Assembly (NCBI GenBank): GCA_031268685.1
Contig: JAIRWW010000036.1
Span: 1-7,331 of the forward strand
Direction of reading: 5' to 3'
DNA from: Azoarcus sp.
GTDB lineage: Bacteria > Pseudomonadota > Gammaproteobacteria > Burkholderiales > Rhodocyclaceae
Length of the DNA stretch: 7,331 nt
This document shows, one piece after another, positions 6,289 to 7,331 of the stretch. Position 1 is the first letter of the stretch. Each line of letters starts with the position of its first letter. Under the pieces are notes generated by a model, which was not told the origin of the DNA, did not search any database, and was given only the letters and a program-made list of their open reading frames with translations. A program made the translations under genes and the position numbers.

Positions 6289-6384
6289 GAGCAGGGGGCC
6301 TCAGGCTTAGAGCAGGGGCCTCAGCCGGAATAAGCAGCCTCATCAGGCGGAACAGGCGCAGCCTCAGCCGGGACAGGCAGAGCC
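6289..6384. repeat. Degenerate short tandem repeats downstream of antiporter stop
   Basis: GAGCAGGGGGCCTCAG (6289-6304) recurs with one G fewer at 6310-6324. A second repeat pair runs from GCCTCATCAGGCGGAACAGG (6337-) to GCCTCAGCCGGGACAGGC (6361-6378), with a 24-base period and a 3-base length difference. The family shares a GCCTCAG core. Read on the minus strand, the second pair encodes the PVPAEA / PVPPDEA repeat described under the antiporter tail. Confidence 0.65.
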
Positions 6385-6389
6385 TTGGT
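6321..6389 (-). other. In-frame Pro/Ala/Glu tail after the antiporter TGA stop
   Basis: Directly after the antiporter TGA (6392-6390) the same minus-strand frame stays open for 22 codons and ends at a second TGA (6323-6321). It reads TKALPVPAEAAPVPPDEA followed by AYSG. The peptide is repetitive (PVPAEA-A, PVPPDEA-A), and its two DNA repeats differ by exactly three bases, which keeps the frame. Such Pro/Ala/Glu tails are common at the ends of proteobacterial membrane proteins. It may be a tail cut off by a recent stop, a readthrough extension, or a sequencing error at the first stop. Confidence 0.45.
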
Positions 6390-7331
6390 TCAAAACAGGC
6401 GGAAGGCGAGTATCGCCATCAGTGTAGGCAGTGCGGCGGCGGCGAGCAGGCCGAGCGGATTTACGGAACCGCCCTTGAAATAGCCTTGCAGAATAGCCAT
6501 GCCTGCCGGGTTGGGTGCGTTGGCTATGACTGTGAGACCGCCGCCCGTGACCGCGCCTGTTACCAGCGCATATTTGAATTCATCCGAAAGCCCTTCCACC
6601 AGCGAGCCAAGGTAGGTGAGGGCGGCATTGTCGGTGACTGCCGTCAATGCCGTGGCGCCGTAGTACACGGTAGAAGCGTCCATGTTCAACAACAGAGGCT
6701 TCAGCCACCACGATTGCTGGCCGCCAAGTGTTACAAGCCCGGCCAGGAAGCAACTGACCATTAGCCCTTCGCGCAGGATCAGCCGTTCCTGGAAGCGGGG
6801 ATAGGCGTGGGCGAAGGCAAGGAATATCAGCAGGATGCCGAGGAAAACGTGAGGGTAATGGGCAAAGAGCACGATCAGGGACAATAGCATCAGATGCAGG
6901 CCGATGATCGGCCATGGCACGCCGCCGCCGTTTTCGCTCTGCCCGGAGAATTCGAAGCGGCTCAGTTCCTTGCGAAAAATCAGGCTAATGGCCGCCGAGT
7001 TGATTAATACGGCCAGGGCGCTGCGCCAGCCTATGTGAGTGAACATAAAAATACTGTCCCATCCCCATTTGGGCGCCACCATCAGTACCGGAGGGGCTGC
7101 GAAATTGGTGAGCGTGCCGCCGATGGAGACGTTCACGAACAGCACGCCGAGTGTGCCGTACATCAGGCGTGGAGACATGTCCTTGCGGTAGTAGGCATCC
7201 TTCAGGATCAACGCGGCCAGCGCCATGGCGGCCGGTTCGGTGATGAAGGAAGACAGAAGCGGCACCACGGCCAGGATGGTGAAGTAAAAGGCGAGTGGCC
7301 GTGCAATCGGCAACAGGCGCGATGCCTGCCG
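6390..7331 (-). CDS. Putative Na+/H+ antiporter, N-terminal part beyond window edge
   Basis: This is the C-terminal 313 residues of a polytopic inner-membrane protein that likely exchanges Na+ for protons. It resembles the putative Na+/H+ antiporter family within the ion-transporter (ArsB/NhaD-like) superfamily. Recognisable stretches are SSFITEPAAMALAALIL, NVSIGGTLTNFAAPPVLMV, ALTAVTDNAALTYLGSL and VIANAPNPAGMAIL. The two conserved loop motifs (SFITEPAAM and TDNAALTYLGS) in pseudo-symmetric halves are typical of this fold. About eight hydrophobic membrane segments can be picked out, for example FYFTILAVVPLL, ALAVLINSAAISLIF, LHLMLLSLIVLFA, FLGILLIFLAFAHA and PLGLLAAAALPTLMAILAF. The frame is open to the right edge, so the TTG at 7313 is internal and roughly 100 residues are missing if the length is typical (estimated from memory). 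The stop is TGA at 6392-6390. It is convergent with pbpG and shares its terminator. The exact ion is not determined by the sequence. Confidence 0.8.
   Translation of the reverse strand, partial: RQASRLLPIARPLAFYFTILAVVPLLSSFITEPAAMALAALILKDAYYRKDMSPRLMYGTLGVLFVNVSIGGTLTNFAAPPVLMVAPKWGWDSIFMFTHIGWRSALAVLINSAAISLIFRKELSRFEFSGQSENGGGVPWPIIGLHLMLLSLIVLFAHYPHVFLGILLIFLAFAHAYPRFQERLILREGLMVSCFLAGLVTLGGQQSWWLKPLLLNMDASTVYYGATALTAVTDNAALTYLGSLVEGLSDEFKYALVTGAVTGGGLTVIANAPNPAGMAILQGYFKGGSVNPLGLLAAAALPTLMAILAFRLF

Overview
The window looks like a piece of a betaproteobacterial chromosome, most probably Burkholderiales and perhaps Alcaligenaceae (Bordetella/Achromobacter-like). This is inferred from GC-rich codon use, from the mix of housekeeping families, and from the style of the proteins; it was not tested against any database. 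Five protein genes are supported. Two of them run off the window edges.

Layout. (1) Positions 1-478, minus strand: the near-complete 3' part of trmL, a SPOUT-class tRNA wobble 2'-O-methyltransferase. (2) Positions 479-1028: a 550-bp divergent intergenic region with a strikingly AT-rich core (34 G+C in the 120 bases 661-780, counted by hand) and two sigma70-like promoters facing right. (3) Positions 1029-2096, plus strand: a secreted protein with a Sec signal peptide, a Tyr/Pro-rich linker and two tandem copies of a ~120-residue domain. The domain recalls the putative mucin/carbohydrate-binding module of enhancin/M60-type proteins. It is followed by a perfect 14-bp inverted repeat. (4) Positions 2164-2614: non-coding leader and promoter region. 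(5) Positions 2615-4891, plus strand: maeB, the NADP-type malic enzyme fused to a phosphotransacetylase-like domain, followed by a rho-independent terminator. (6) Positions 5100-6197, plus strand: pbpG, a periplasmic D-Ala-D-Ala endopeptidase with an unusually long Lys/Ala-rich N-terminal region, driven by an extended -10 promoter. (7) A bidirectional terminator at about 6223-6265 separates pbpG from the convergent minus-strand gene. (8) Positions 6390-7331, minus strand: the C-terminal ~313 residues of a putative Na+/H+ antiporter of the ion-transporter (ArsB/NhaD-like) superfamily. Its TGA stop is followed in the same frame by a 22-codon Pro/Ala/Glu repeat tail.

The genes do not form one operon: each has its own promoter or terminator signals, so this is a run of single-gene units. 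trmL acts on tRNA, maeB in central carbon metabolism (malate to pyruvate plus NADPH), pbpG in cell-wall remodelling, and the antiporter in ion homeostasis. The duplicated-domain exported protein, with its AT-rich upstream region, is the only accessory-looking gene. I see no phage, IS, CRISPR, rRNA or tRNA gene. No clearly new multi-gene system is visible. The most interesting points are the duplicated secreted domain protein and the in-frame repeat tail after the antiporter stop.
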